Source: an uncultured Bacteroidota bacterium (lineage in GTDB: Bacteria; Bacteroidota; Bacteroidia; Chitinophagales; Chitinophagaceae). Taken from it: a stretch of 64,000 nt of DNA. The stretch is taken from the NCBI GenBank assembly GCA_903904855.1, contig CAIVEH010000121.1, forward strand, positions 1-64,000, in the 5' to 3' direction. The position numbers and the translations under genes were made by a program. Each line of letters opens with the position of its first letter. The first letter of the stretch is position 1. The notes under the pieces are model-generated. The model saw nothing but the letters and a program-made list of their open reading frames with translations, ran no database searches and was not told the origin of the DNA. Shown one piece after another: positions 18,983 through 28,335 of this stretch.

Positions 18983-19708
18983 TCAGTTAGTATAAACTGA
19001 GGTGCAGGTTTCGGCAGGATTAGTAGGTGTACTTGATGCGCTGTAATTGATAATCATCTGATGCAGTGTAAAAGTACCAGAGCCACTTACGGTGCTACCA
19101 TTGCCACATATCTGGCTGGGTATTGAGATTGTATTATCCTGCTGATTGAAATATACCTGTACATTCACATTAGTACCATAACCGCCAAAGTTGTTAATGA
19201 TCAGTTCGTTCTTCTGGCCACCATATGAACCGGTTGCGCTGAATTTATAATTGCGGCCTGTACATACATTGCTATCAGAAAGGCTGCCATAGAAGAGGGC
19301 TCCGGCATCGGGCGAAACTACAATAAGGTTCAGATTATATACCCTGGGCACCACCTGTGTATGTGTATAAGAAGTGAGGGCTACAGGGTATGTGCCATGC
19401 GCCATATGATTGGTATAAAAAGAAAAATTTGCTGTATATGTAGGTACTGCACTGAATGTATCTGGTGTTATTTTGATACCCGCCGGCAAACCGGAAAAAA
19501 CCAGCATAATTGAATCTTCGGGATAACCATTGAGAAATTTTACCAATGCCGACATAGTGTAAACACCAGTATCGGGCAAGTAAATATCGTAGACCCCTGA
19601 AACATTGGCATCGTTGGTAACAGTGTAATTAACAGGCTGTTTCTGTATTTTTTCGCAAGCAGCAAATAAGACACAGGTAGTCAGTAAAAATAAAACTATT
19701 TTTCGCAT
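18983..19708 (-). CDS. Lipoprotein of unknown function
   Basis: 241 residues beginning with a lipoprotein signal and lipobox LFAAC (Cys19). The mature part looks all-beta, with Ig-like repeats in the first half and a glycine/asparagine-rich second half (NNFGGYGTNVNVQVYF) similar in flavour to Bacteroidota lipoproteins that end in a lipocalin-like fold. No family assigned. It lies 43 bp downstream of... the kbl start side, on the same strand as kbl and just upstream of it, so they could share a transcript. Confidence 0.65.
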   Translation of the reverse strand: MRKIVLFLLTTCVLFAACEKIQKQPVNYTVTNDANVSGVYDIYLPDTGVYTMSALVKFLNGYPEDSIMLVFSGLPAGIKITPDTFSAVPTYTANFSFYTNHMAHGTYPVALTSYTHTQVVPRVYNLNLIVVSPDAGALFYGSLSDSNVCTGRNYKFSATGSYGGQKNELIINNFGGYGTNVNVQVYFNQQDNTISIPSQICGNGSTVSGSGTFTLHQMIINYSASSTPTNPAETCTSVYTN

Positions 19709-19972
19709 ACGGTAATTTTAAAGCGGAAAGATACGTTCATAATATTAAAAAAGTATCTGAAAACGGGCTATTTTTTTCAATTACACTGATAGAAGCACTC
19801 CGAGGTTATAAAACGGGAATGTATAAATCAAAACCAACATGGATAAACAGACCCATAATCTGGCCTTTGATTTCAGATGGATCTCGGATAAAAAGATAAT
19901 CAGTAAATACAATCTACAATGTTCGCAGGTAGATATTATCGTTGACTTGGTTTGGTTTAAAAACAGTAGGGT

Positions 19973-20482
19973 TTAATAATCAATTCCCATATCCTTGTTA
20001 TACATACCGGCAGCCATAAGTCCGTCGAACAACATGGTTTTAGTTTTTGGGTCATAGAATTTAAATGCGGTAAATTCTACACCATCCATCAGAGGTACCA
20101 TATCGGCAACAATGGCCGGCACCTTTTTATGTCTTTCAGTTTCGATAAAAGCAAGACCTGCGGAGAGCAGGAAAGCACCAACCCCGGTCTGCATCAACCA
20201 TTGCAGCTTACTGTGGTATTCCTGGTGAAAACCAGGGAAGAATTCTAAAACAAAATTACCAGCTGTATCAAGGCCGCAAGATTTGCCATAGGTTGTATCC
20301 CCTGTTTCCTGCAGTAACTCCATTGCTCTGTTTATATCTTTAATAGTAAAAGAAATGATATAGCCCTGAAATAATACATGCACCTGAGGCCTGGTCCAGA
20401 TGTTTCTCATTTGAATTGTTCGCTGGGCAAATGAGGAATAAGATAAAATAAATGCCAGTAAAAGCAGTGATAACTGTTTCAT
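19973..20482 (-). CDS. Exported hypothetical protein
   Basis: 169 residues with a signal peptide (QLSLLLLAFILSYSSFAQ). A hydrophobic stretch around residues 100-115 (GVGAFLLSAGLAFIE) may be a second membrane or buried helix. The family is unknown to me. Its 5' end is close to and divergent from the threonine aldolase gene (start 20545), leaving a 62-bp shared promoter region. Confidence 0.6.
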   Translation of the reverse strand: MKQLSLLLLAFILSYSSFAQRTIQMRNIWTRPQVHVLFQGYIISFTIKDINRAMELLQETGDTTYGKSCGLDTAGNFVLEFFPGFHQEYHSKLQWLMQTGVGAFLLSAGLAFIETERHKKVPAIVADMVPLMDGVEFTAFKFYDPKTKTMLFDGLMAAGMYNKDMGIDY

Positions 20483-20544
20483 CAGCTGGTTTTAATTCTC
20501 TAAAGTACGGAAAACAACTAAATTTAACCCCTAATTCTGAATTG

Positions 20545-21570
20545 ATGAAAAGTTTTGCAAGCGATAATTATGCCGGAGTATTACCTGAAGTGATGGAAGC
20601 ACTGAGCAGGGCGAATGTAGATCATGCCCGATCTTATGGCGCTGATGAGATTACGAAACGGACAGTATCTTTATTCAGAGAAGTATTTGAGGCAGATGTG
20701 GATGTATATTTTGTTTTTAACGGCACGGGGGCAAATATTCTCAGTATAAGCAGCGCCACACAGTCTTACAATGCTGTACTCTGCGCAGATACCAGCCATA
20801 TATACAATGATGAATCCTCGGCACCGGAAACTTTTACCGGTTGCCGCTTTTTCGCACTCAAATCCAATGATCATGGTAAGCTGGATGTGGATACAATAAG
20901 GGAAAGATTGATAAGGAAAGGAGATGTTCATTATCCGCAAACGGCATTACTATCCATCACACAGGCAACAGAATATGGCACTGTATATACCCCAGGAGAA
21001 ATAAGATCGATGGCTGATGTGGCACATGAGCATGGCCTGTACCTTCATATGGATGGCTCCAGATTTTTTAATGCGGCTGCGTCGCTTGGCTGCAGGCTGA
21101 AAGATATAAGCGGAGATGCAGGGGTTGATATACTATCACTTGGAGGTACCAAGGCAGGCATGATGTATGGCGAAGCTGTTGTGGTTTTTAATAAAGAATT
21201 ATCGAAACACATTGCTTACAAACACAAACAAGTAATGCAACTGGCATCGAAAACGAGGTTCATCGCTGCACAATTTGAAGTAATGCTTCAAAATGAGTTC
21301 TGGAGGAAACCGGCCACTCATTCCAATCAGATGGCATTGTTGCTGTATAAAACACTTGTGCAGTATCCGCAAGTTGTTATTACAAAACCAGTTCAGGCCA
21401 ATGCCATTTTTGCTGAGATACCCCGTAACTGGTATGAACCACTACAGGAAAATTTCCCGTTTTATGTATGGAAAGACAGCACACATGAGGTAAGGCTAAT
21501 GTGCTCGTGGGATACAAGGGAAGAGGATATTGCAAAATTCGGAGCAGCACTTACCGGATTACCAATCTGA
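20545..21570 (+). CDS. Low-specificity L-threonine aldolase family protein
   Basis: 341 residues of the beta-eliminating lyase/threonine aldolase family: FASDNYAGVLPEVMEAL at the start, FVFNGTGANILSI, LHMDGSRFFNAAASLG (aspartate for PLP) and SLGGTKAGMMYGEAVV with the PLP lysine. It cleaves threonine to glycine and acetaldehyde. An ATG at 20452 extends the frame but overlaps the divergent exported-protein gene and adds non-conserved residues, so the ATG at 20545 is preferred. Confidence 0.88.
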   Translation: MKSFASDNYAGVLPEVMEALSRANVDHARSYGADEITKRTVSLFREVFEADVDVYFVFNGTGANILSISSATQSYNAVLCADTSHIYNDESSAPETFTGCRFFALKSNDHGKLDVDTIRERLIRKGDVHYPQTALLSITQATEYGTVYTPGEIRSMADVAHEHGLYLHMDGSRFFNAAASLGCRLKDISGDAGVDILSLGGTKAGMMYGEAVVVFNKELSKHIAYKHKQVMQLASKTRFIAAQFEVMLQNEFWRKPATHSNQMALLLYKTLVQYPQVVITKPVQANAIFAEIPRNWYEPLQENFPFYVWKDSTHEVRLMCSWDTREEDIAKFGAALTGLPI

Positions 21571-21574
21571 TCAA

Positions 21575-21730
21575 TTACTTGTTACCTTCACCGGGTTGAG
21601 GAGCGATTTGTTTTGCTTCGGTTTTCGGCGTAAAGAAATAATACCTTATCAGTGCATAGGATGCAGGTAAAATCAATATCAGTACAAAACTGATAATTAT
21701 CAATAAGCTTTTTGCTTTTGTTTTATCCAT
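21575..21730 (-). CDS. Small single-pass membrane protein, 51 residues
   Basis: A short frame from ATG at 21728-21730 to TAA at 21575-21577. It starts MDKTKAKSLL, has one strong transmembrane helix (about residues 9-29) and a short soluble tail ending PQPGEGNK. A positively charged N-terminus before the helix and a clean non-repetitive tail support a real gene. It fills the gap between the threonine aldolase and the MutS-like gene, 4 bp from the former's stop. Function unknown. Confidence 0.6.
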   Translation of the reverse strand: MDKTKAKSLLIIISFVLILILPASYALIRYYFFTPKTEAKQIAPQPGEGNK

Positions 21731-21792
21731 TTTAGTAAGAATTATGCAAGTGCAAACTTAATTCGAAATCATTGAAAGAGAGGAGGCTGTTT

Positions 21793-23124
21793 TTAACCAT
21801 TTGAATTATGGTTGAGCAGATCAATTACGCCTTCTTTCTGCAGTATCCTGTAACCTATCCTATCATTTGAAATGCCCGGCTGGAGTTCGTAGGTGAATTC
21901 ATATCCACCTTCCTGAGACATGCGGGTAACAAAACATTCAAAAATAATTTCCTTGTTAGAGCTGAATTGTTGCGCTACTTCATACAGATGTGTGGATAAA
22001 ATCATGAGGTGATCGTGGTAATTCAACAATCCGTCGAGAACAGCTTTGGTACATTCAAAGGCATCGTGTACGTTGGTGCCTTTAAACAGTTCATCCATGA
22101 GCACCAGATGCGGCTTGCGCTGCAACAGTTTTTCTGCGGTCAATTTCATGCGCTGCACTTCTGCAAAAAAGTAACTTTCGCCCCGGAGGATATTATCCTC
22201 GACCTGCATGTTGGTGATAACTCCCTCCAAGAAACTAATGTGCAATTGTTTGGCTGGAACACCCATTCCCAGATGTGCTAAAAGAGCGCTCACTCCAAGC
22301 GAACGCATAAAAGTAGTTTTGCCTGACATGTTGGCACCAGTAAGCAATAAAAAATTGCGGCCATTTTTGAATGCAATATCATAAGCTACAGGCTTTGGCA
22401 GTAATGGATGAAATAGCCCCAGAGCCTGAAAACATACAGGTGACTCAGGCAATAATACGGGGTAACTCCATCGATGCTCATTAGTGGCAATAGCCATTGA
22501 CCGCCATGCATCCAACCTTGCAAAACTATGGATAAGCCTGTAAGTGCGGTTTTTCAGTTCGCGACGGGCTTTATAATTTATTTTCAGGAGTTCATTGTAG
22601 CTTGTATCTTTTGTAATACCTGATATGGTATCCACAAGCGGGTGCAGCAATTCTTCTTTAATTAGGTTAAGCTCTCGTGATAATAATAACGGTAAACCGG
22701 GCTGGTCAATAATTTCAAGGAGTTTTTTACAACCCTTAAAGAGGTCGGCTAAGTGAGACAAAGAAAATTGAATAAAAAAATACTCTTGTTTGTTGAATAT
22801 TTTCTGAAAAAAGGAACTGAGCAATAATGGAATGCCGGAAGGAGGAGTTGAGACAGAGTCGGCTGACTCAAAATATTTATCCAGCATTACAAGGGTACCA
22901 TTAAGGATATTTTTTGGCCAGAGATCATAGTTGTCTGCCCAAAACTTTATAGTATCCTGAACTTCAATAAGGCTTTCAAAAGTGTCGGGGGGGGTTGCAA
23001 TGTGTTTGCGGAGCATTTCCCTTCCTGCCTGTGTAACAGTGCGGTCGATGAGGTCAAATACGCCACTGCTGCCGTCGGCAGTGAATATTGAGAGGTCTTT
23101 TAAAGTTGTTTTGTCGTTGCGCAT
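21793..23124 (-). CDS. MutS-related ATPase lacking the mismatch-recognition domain
   Basis: A 443-residue protein with MutS core/lever features (about 20-230) and the MutS ATPase: Walker A GANMSGKTT (263-271), YFFAEVQRM, Walker B LVLMDELFKGTN and ILSTHLYEV. It is about half the length of MutS, without the N-terminal mismatch-binding and connector domains, and without the Smr nuclease of MutS2. Such short MutS-like proteins are common in Bacteroidota; their role is not established. Its start codon overlaps the pyrC stop by one base (TAATG type), so the pair is translationally coupled. Confidence 0.85.
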   Translation of the reverse strand: MRNDKTTLKDLSIFTADGSSGVFDLIDRTVTQAGREMLRKHIATPPDTFESLIEVQDTIKFWADNYDLWPKNILNGTLVMLDKYFESADSVSTPPSGIPLLLSSFFQKIFNKQEYFFIQFSLSHLADLFKGCKKLLEIIDQPGLPLLLSRELNLIKEELLHPLVDTISGITKDTSYNELLKINYKARRELKNRTYRLIHSFARLDAWRSMAIATNEHRWSYPVLLPESPVCFQALGLFHPLLPKPVAYDIAFKNGRNFLLLTGANMSGKTTFMRSLGVSALLAHLGMGVPAKQLHISFLEGVITNMQVEDNILRGESYFFAEVQRMKLTAEKLLQRKPHLVLMDELFKGTNVHDAFECTKAVLDGLLNYHDHLMILSTHLYEVAQQFSSNKEIIFECFVTRMSQEGGYEFTYELQPGISNDRIGYRILQKEGVIDLLNHNSNG

Positions 23125-24455
23125 TAACGGTTAAATTTCAATCTTTGTCCTCTTACAGACGCATTTACAGCCCCATTTTCATAAGCAATTTCGCCATTTA
23201 CCAAAGTATATCGGATAGAGGCAGGAAATTGATGTCCTTCGAACGGAGACCAGCCGCATTTGTATAGGATGTTTTCTTTGGTAACTGTTGTTGACGCATT
23301 CATATCCACCAATACAAGATCGGCACAATAGCCCTCCCTTATATAACCCCGGTTTGCAATCTGGAAACATATTGCAGGGGCATGGCTCATTTTCTCTACA
23401 ACTTTCTCTATACTTATCCTTCCTTCCTTTACATATTGCAGCATCAGCAATAATGAATGCTGAATAAGCGGGACACCAGAGGGCGCTTTCTGATAAGTTT
23501 GCTGTTTTTCTTCCCATGTATGTGGCGCATGGTCGGTGGCAATAATATCCAGGCGGTCATCTAAAAGGGCCTCCCAAAGCGCTGCTTTATTTTCAGGTGC
23601 TTTTATTGCGGGGTTACATTTTATCAGGTTTCCGTACTTAGGATAATCATCGGAAGTAAAATGCAGGTGATGAACACAAACTTCTGAAGTAATACGTTTA
23701 TCTGAAAGCGGAAGCATATTGCTGAAGAGTTGTAATTCTTTAGCTGTTGAAATGTGAAGTATATGCAGCCTGCTATTGTATTTTTTGGCGAGTTGTATTG
23801 CGGCAAATGAACTTTCGAAACATCCTTCCACATCTCTGATCAGCGGATGAAAAGAGGCATTATCGGCAGTTGCGTATTTAAGCTTGTTGGCGTTAATTAT
23901 ATTTTCATCTTCACAATGAGTAGAGATCAGCAATTCAGACTCAGAAAATATTTTAGAAAGGGTGAGATAATTATCCACCAGCATATCTCCGGTACTGGAG
24001 CCCATGAAGATTTTTACACCACAAATGTCCTTCTTTTTATCATTGGTCCGTAACACTTCATCAGCGTTATTATTAGCCACACCCATAAAAAAGGAATAGT
24101 TCGCAACTGATGTAGCGGCGGCAACATCATATTTCATTTCGAGTATTTCCTGAGTAAGGGCCGGTGGATTGGTATTAGGCATTTCCATAAATGAGGTAGT
24201 GCCCCCGGCTACACCTGCCCGGGACTCGGTAGCAATGGTGGCTTTGTGAGTCAGACCCGGTTCGCGGAAATGCACCTGGTCGTCGATTACACCGGGTAAC
24301 AGATAAATTCCTTCAGCATTGATTTCGCGGCAACCGGGAGAAGGTTGAATATCCTTTTCAATGCGCTCAATGATACCATTACTGATTAAAACATCTTTGA
24401 TCTGCTGTGACCCTTCATTGACCAGGGTAGCCTTTTTTATGAGTATTGAAGACAT
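23124..24455 (-). CDS. pyrC: Dihydroorotase
   Basis: A 443-residue amidohydrolase. Zinc ligands are visible: D-x-H in DDQVHFREPGLTHK, H in STHCEDE, H in LHILHIST and D in IATDHAPHTWEEK. It closes carbamoyl-aspartate to dihydroorotate in pyrimidine synthesis. The long type I-like architecture with a C-terminal beta domain is normal for the phylum. It heads the operon with the MutS-like gene. carB, another pyrimidine/arginine gene, is 20 kb away. Confidence 0.92.
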   Translation of the reverse strand: MSSILIKKATLVNEGSQQIKDVLISNGIIERIEKDIQPSPGCREINAEGIYLLPGVIDDQVHFREPGLTHKATIATESRAGVAGGTTSFMEMPNTNPPALTQEILEMKYDVAAATSVANYSFFMGVANNNADEVLRTNDKKKDICGVKIFMGSSTGDMLVDNYLTLSKIFSESELLISTHCEDENIINANKLKYATADNASFHPLIRDVEGCFESSFAAIQLAKKYNSRLHILHISTAKELQLFSNMLPLSDKRITSEVCVHHLHFTSDDYPKYGNLIKCNPAIKAPENKAALWEALLDDRLDIIATDHAPHTWEEKQQTYQKAPSGVPLIQHSLLLMLQYVKEGRISIEKVVEKMSHAPAICFQIANRGYIREGYCADLVLVDMNASTTVTKENILYKCGWSPFEGHQFPASIRYTLVNGEIAYENGAVNASVRGQRLKFNR

Positions 24456-24456
24456 A

Positions 24457-24490
24457 TTGTTAAATTCGTTCCGTTAGTGCTGTATATTTG
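24457..24490 (+). promoter_or_regulatory. Putative Bacteroidota promoter of the RemB-like gene
   Basis: TTG at 24457-24459 and TATATTTG at 24483-24490, separated by 23 nt, match the TTG / TAnnTTTG promoter pattern. The start codon lies 45 bp after the box. Confidence 0.5.
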
Positions 24491-24535
24491 TGAACCATGC
24501 AAATCTACCACCAGAACATTTGAAAATCTTACTTT

Positions 24536-26338
24536 ATGCTTAAAAAAGCTTGCCTGATAATTGCAATTACTTTTAATTGTAGTTCTGTTTTTTCACAAAC
24601 CACATTGCTTCCTATTGGTTCGGAAGATCAGTATCTGCTTGACAGGCTGGAAACCAGATCGGGGAGGTTATGTGATAGCCTGGTTACTGGTGACAAACCA
24701 GAATCGCGCAGAAATGCAGTAAATTTTCTAGAGTACATAAAGACTAGGAATAATATTAGTAAAAGTATTGGGCAGATAAAAAAAGAAACAGACAGTGTTA
24801 AGAATTCAAAAAATTCACTAAGTAAAATAGATGAGTACAATCTGAGACAAATGATCTCTGAAAACGGTGAATGGGCAGCGAAAAATGAAGAAACTATCTT
24901 TTCGAAACATACATGGTTCAAAACGTTTTATCTGACTCCTTATGACTTTATTCACGTGAAAACAGAAGACTTTCTGCTGGATAAAGACTTTTTTCTAGTT
25001 ATAAACCCTGTTATCAGTGTGATTGCATCGGAACAACACAATAACCCTCAACCAACAGGTATTTCCAATACATTAATTACGAACAGCCATGGAGCTGAAA
25101 TAAGAGGTTGGATATCGCATAAACTGGGGTTTTATACCTCTCTCACAGATAACCAGGAAAAATTTCCTTACCCTGTTTACTCATTAGCTGCTAATCATGG
25201 GAGACAGGCTGTGCCAGGGGCGGATTATTTTATGAATACCAGTAAGAATTATTATGACTACTTTCAGGCCAGCGGTTATATCAATTTTGATGCCATTAAA
25301 AACCACCTCAATATCACCTTTGGATCTGGCAAGCACTTTATTGGTGATGGTATGAGCAGCATGTTCCTTACTGATTATTCTTCGAATATGCCCTTCCTTC
25401 AGGTACAAACACGAATATGGCATATTAACTATGAATGCCTTTACCTGGAACTGACACCACAATATGATAAAACACAGGGCGACGGGCTGCTGTATCACAA
25501 ATTCTCTACTATACACTACCTGACCTGGAATGCAGCGAAATGGCTGAACCTGGGATTTTTTGAAGCAGAGGTTTTTGACCGTCCGAATGTGTACGAGATA
25601 TCTTATCTGAACCCTATTATTTTCTCAACAGCTGTAAACCGGTTTAACGGCGAGGGGGATAAATCGATACTTGGAATGAGTGGTAAGATAATTGCGGCCA
25701 AACATGTGCAACTATATGGGCAATTGATGTTCAATGAATTCAGGGCAAGTGAACTTTTCGGCAATAAGAACTGGTATGGCAATAAATGGGGAATACAGGC
25801 AGGAGGCAAGTACTTTGATGTATTCAATATTAAGAACCTGGATATACAGGCTGAGCTGGATGCCGTAAGGCCATATACCTATTCTGCAAAAGATACCCTG
25901 GCCAACTATACGAATTATAATCAACCACTTGCCGACCCTTTAGGGGCAGGCTTTGTAAAGGCTATCGGAGTATTAAAATATCAGCCGGTAAAAAATGTTT
26001 ATTTTACCGTAAAAGGAACCTATTATATTCAGGGAGTTGATACAGGCGGATTAAATTCAGGCAATAATGTTTTTAATCCCTACCGCACTGCAGATCATAT
26101 ATATGGGGTAACAATGATCAATGGGCCTAAAGCGCATTGCGAGATTATAAATGTAAATCTATCTTATCAGTTGTGCCGGAATGTTTTTATTGATCTTGGT
26201 GGCACTTACCGGAAATATGTAACTACTATCAACAATGGTATGACCAGTACCGGACCAGTAGCTGGGCCACTGACTACTGATTATGTATATTTCGGGTTGA
26301 GGATAAATGCAGTAAGAAGGGATTATGATTTCTTTTAG
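24536..26338 (+). CDS. RemB/Wzi-like outer-membrane beta-barrel protein
   Basis: A 600-residue exported protein: signal peptide (residues 1-21, ending SVFSQ), a helical segment (about 50-125), then a long stretch of alternating hydrophobic residues typical of an 18-strand-type barrel (about 150-600), ending in an aromatic residue (F600). The sequence GADYFMNTSKNYYDYFQASGYINFD and SGKHFIGDGMSSMFLTDYSSN resemble the gliding-motility protein RemB and the capsule-assembly family. Likely sits in the outer membrane and helps attach surface polysaccharide or adhesins. Single gene unit with its own promoter. Confidence 0.75.
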   Translation: MLKKACLIIAITFNCSSVFSQTTLLPIGSEDQYLLDRLETRSGRLCDSLVTGDKPESRRNAVNFLEYIKTRNNISKSIGQIKKETDSVKNSKNSLSKIDEYNLRQMISENGEWAAKNEETIFSKHTWFKTFYLTPYDFIHVKTEDFLLDKDFFLVINPVISVIASEQHNNPQPTGISNTLITNSHGAEIRGWISHKLGFYTSLTDNQEKFPYPVYSLAANHGRQAVPGADYFMNTSKNYYDYFQASGYINFDAIKNHLNITFGSGKHFIGDGMSSMFLTDYSSNMPFLQVQTRIWHINYECLYLELTPQYDKTQGDGLLYHKFSTIHYLTWNAAKWLNLGFFEAEVFDRPNVYEISYLNPIIFSTAVNRFNGEGDKSILGMSGKIIAAKHVQLYGQLMFNEFRASELFGNKNWYGNKWGIQAGGKYFDVFNIKNLDIQAELDAVRPYTYSAKDTLANYTNYNQPLADPLGAGFVKAIGVLKYQPVKNVYFTVKGTYYIQGVDTGGLNSGNNVFNPYRTADHIYGVTMINGPKAHCEIINVNLSYQLCRNVFIDLGGTYRKYVTTINNGMTSTGPVAGPLTTDYVYFGLRINAVRRDYDFF

Positions 26339-26430
26339 TGGACATCCAAATTTATAACTGGCTAAAGTTTTTAGTATGCCGTAATTGAACAGCGGACCAT
26401 ATTACAGAGTTGTGTGTATGTAGCGGTAAA

Positions 26431-27564
26431 TCAATTGGTGACCCAATCTAAATAATTGGTTTGATTGAGTACCATAAAGCTGGCATCGGGATATGCTTTT
26501 TCAAAGGCAACCGGGCATTTAGTTTTTTGAGATTGCCATTTACATTCAATGGCCTGAAGCTTTCCGTTTTGCAATTCCAGTAAATCTATTTCCTGTCCAT
26601 CATAAGTGCGCCAGAAAAAATATTGAGGTGTATAACCCCTGTAGCTGTTATACTTCATGCGTTCACTGATTATATATTGCTCCCACAACTGACCGATATC
26701 GTTACGGCCACCAAGCGGACTAAAATTATTGATTAACGCATTACGGATGCCATTATCATAAAAAAACCATTTTTTACTTTTGGTGATTTCTTTCCTCAAA
26801 TTGCCACTATAACCTGAGAGCGGGTATATTATAAATACTTTTGAAAGCAGGTCAAGGTACCGTTCTACAGTCAGTTTATTGATCTGAAGACTGTTGCCTA
26901 ATTCGACTGTACTTACAAGGCTGCCGACCTGCCAGGCAAGGAGTTGCAATAATTTGAACAGCACACCTGCGCCCTTTATATTTTCCATCATCAGCAGATC
27001 TTTGAGCAGGTAACTGTTCACCAATTGTTTTAAATATTCAGCCTGCTCATCTTTATTTTGTAACTGCCATAATTCAGGATAACTGCCGTAAATGAGGCGG
27101 TCTTCCAGGTTTTGCATGGTAACCAGATTGTCTTCAGTAGCACTCAATTCACACTGTGCAACAGGATATAAATAATGCACGATATTGCGACCCACCAAAG
27201 GTTCACCTGTTTTATTTACCAGATCGAAGCTGCTGCTACCTGTAACAATGAGCGTAATGCCTTTAATATTATCAATCATCAGCTTCAGCACTTTCCCAAT
27301 TTCGGGGATAGCCTGAGCTTCATCAATTATGATCAGTTTTTTGCCATTGATAAGCCTTCGGTAACCGGCAATGGTTCTGCGGCCAAGCAATTCAGCGACC
27401 TGCATATCTTCGCCCTGCATCAGGAGTACGTCAGCGCCATGTTTTTCTGCAATATTTTCTATAATGGTGGTTTTCCCTGTGCGACGTGTGCCATATAGCA
27501 ATATTACTTTTTGCTTGCCGATCTGCTTTTCTATTTTTTGCTGCAAAAGCCTTGGAACATTCAT
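26431..27564 (-). CDS. AAA_14/DUF4143-type ATP-binding protein
   Basis: A 377-residue protein: N-terminal AAA domain with Walker A GTRRTGKTT (25-33), Walker B KLIIIDEAQAIPE, sensor VTGSSSFDLVNKTGEP, a winged-helix middle region (LLAWQVGSLVSTVELGNSL...VERYLDLL) and a C-terminal DUF4143 PDDEXK-like end (GQEIDLLELQNGKLQAIECKW). The family is scattered, highly paralogous in Bacteroidota and of unclear function; links to toxin-antitoxin-like behaviour are proposed. Its promoter region holds three palindromic GTCAG units (27572-27737), probably its regulatory site. It is the last gene before the phage-structural block. Confidence 0.85.
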   Translation of the reverse strand: MNVPRLLQQKIEKQIGKQKVILLYGTRRTGKTTIIENIAEKHGADVLLMQGEDMQVAELLGRRTIAGYRRLINGKKLIIIDEAQAIPEIGKVLKLMIDNIKGITLIVTGSSSFDLVNKTGEPLVGRNIVHYLYPVAQCELSATEDNLVTMQNLEDRLIYGSYPELWQLQNKDEQAEYLKQLVNSYLLKDLLMMENIKGAGVLFKLLQLLAWQVGSLVSTVELGNSLQINKLTVERYLDLLSKVFIIYPLSGYSGNLRKEITKSKKWFFYDNGIRNALINNFSPLGGRNDIGQLWEQYIISERMKYNSYRGYTPQYFFWRTYDGQEIDLLELQNGKLQAIECKWQSQKTKCPVAFEKAYPDASFMVLNQTNYLDWVTN

Positions 27565-27571
27565 AAAATGA

Positions 27572-27737
27572 AAATTAAGTCAGTACACTGACTTAATTTG
27601 TGTTAATTAGGTCAGTTGGCTGGCGCAATTTACATAAAATAAGTCATATTCAACATTGACATTAATATTAAATATCATGACTGACCTAATTAATGTAAAT
27701 TAGGTCAGTTGACTGACGTAATTTACATTAATTAGGT
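27572..27737. repeat. Cluster of three GTCAG/CTGAC palindromic units upstream of the DUF4143 ATPase gene
   Basis: Unit 1 (27572-27599) has perfect 13-nt arms (AAATTAAGTCAGT) around AC. Units 2 (about 27605-27635) and 3 (about 27696-27730) share TTAGGTCAGTT followed by a CTGAC/CTGGC-like half and AATTTACAT. In addition 27684-27702 and 27719-27737 are perfect 19-nt inverted copies of each other. The first unit starts 8 bp before the ATPase start codon, so the cluster likely contains its operator and promoter. Confidence 0.8.
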
Positions 27738-28217
27738 TGGTTAAGGTGGTGAAAAACAGATTTAACAGAAATATAGTTGTAAGAATAATAGGAATTTTGT
27801 AAAGATCTTGTTGGGGTGTATATCATCCATAGCAACAGGTTACACTAGCGCAAGGGGGGAAGTTTTAATAATAGAATTGAAAGAATTTCTTAGGGTGGTT
27901 AAACTGACTTAAAGAAATTATGCAGGTGTCATGCTTGTGTAATTGTATATTTCTAATGATAAAATACTGTACAATAGTTTTCCGGCAAAAGAAGAAAAAA
28001 CTATTCCCGGTCCGTTAATGGAAAAATCATAATAAACAGCCAGAATTGCATTTGGCATTATAGAAGATCATTATTTAAAGGGCAAAATGCACATAGATTA
28101 GCACTAATATGACCGAAAACGCTTTAAAAATAACACTAAAATGAGGACTCCGAAAAAACGCAAGGTATCAGTAACATATAAAACCTGAAATATCAATTGT
28201 TTGTAGCGAAAAAAAAA
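27738..28217. other. Non-coding, AT-rich junction between chromosomal gene and phage-structural block
   Basis: About 480 bp with no credible open frame on either strand and no tRNA. It would be the left boundary of the phage-like block. No integrase, transposase or obvious attachment site is seen. Confidence 0.5.
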
Positions 28218-28270
28218 TCTATGATAGCCCGTATACAGGCTATCATAGCCTGTATACGGGCTATCATAGA
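28218..28270. repeat. 53-bp nested perfect palindrome
   Basis: Two perfect 26-nt arms around one central C (28244). Each arm itself contains the 11-nt word CTATGATAGCC and its complement, so the element can be read as three CTATGATAGCC/GGCTATCATAG units separated by CGTATACA and TGTATACG. It can form one long hairpin or two short ones. It lies 65 bp before the protease start. Confidence 0.9.
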
Positions 28271-28335
28271 AAGTTCTTTTGCCAAAATGGAATATCCGTT
28301 TCAACTTTGTGCCACAAAACAACGATATCCCTATC

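Noticed and set aside
27738-28217. Integrase or transposase remnant at the left edge of the phage block
   Set aside because: Both strands were read; stops occur throughout and no recombinase motif is visible.
28218-28270. CRISPR-like repeat array
   Set aside because: Three repeated words are present, but they alternate in orientation and the 8-nt spacers are complementary to each other. It is a nested palindrome, and no cas gene is near.
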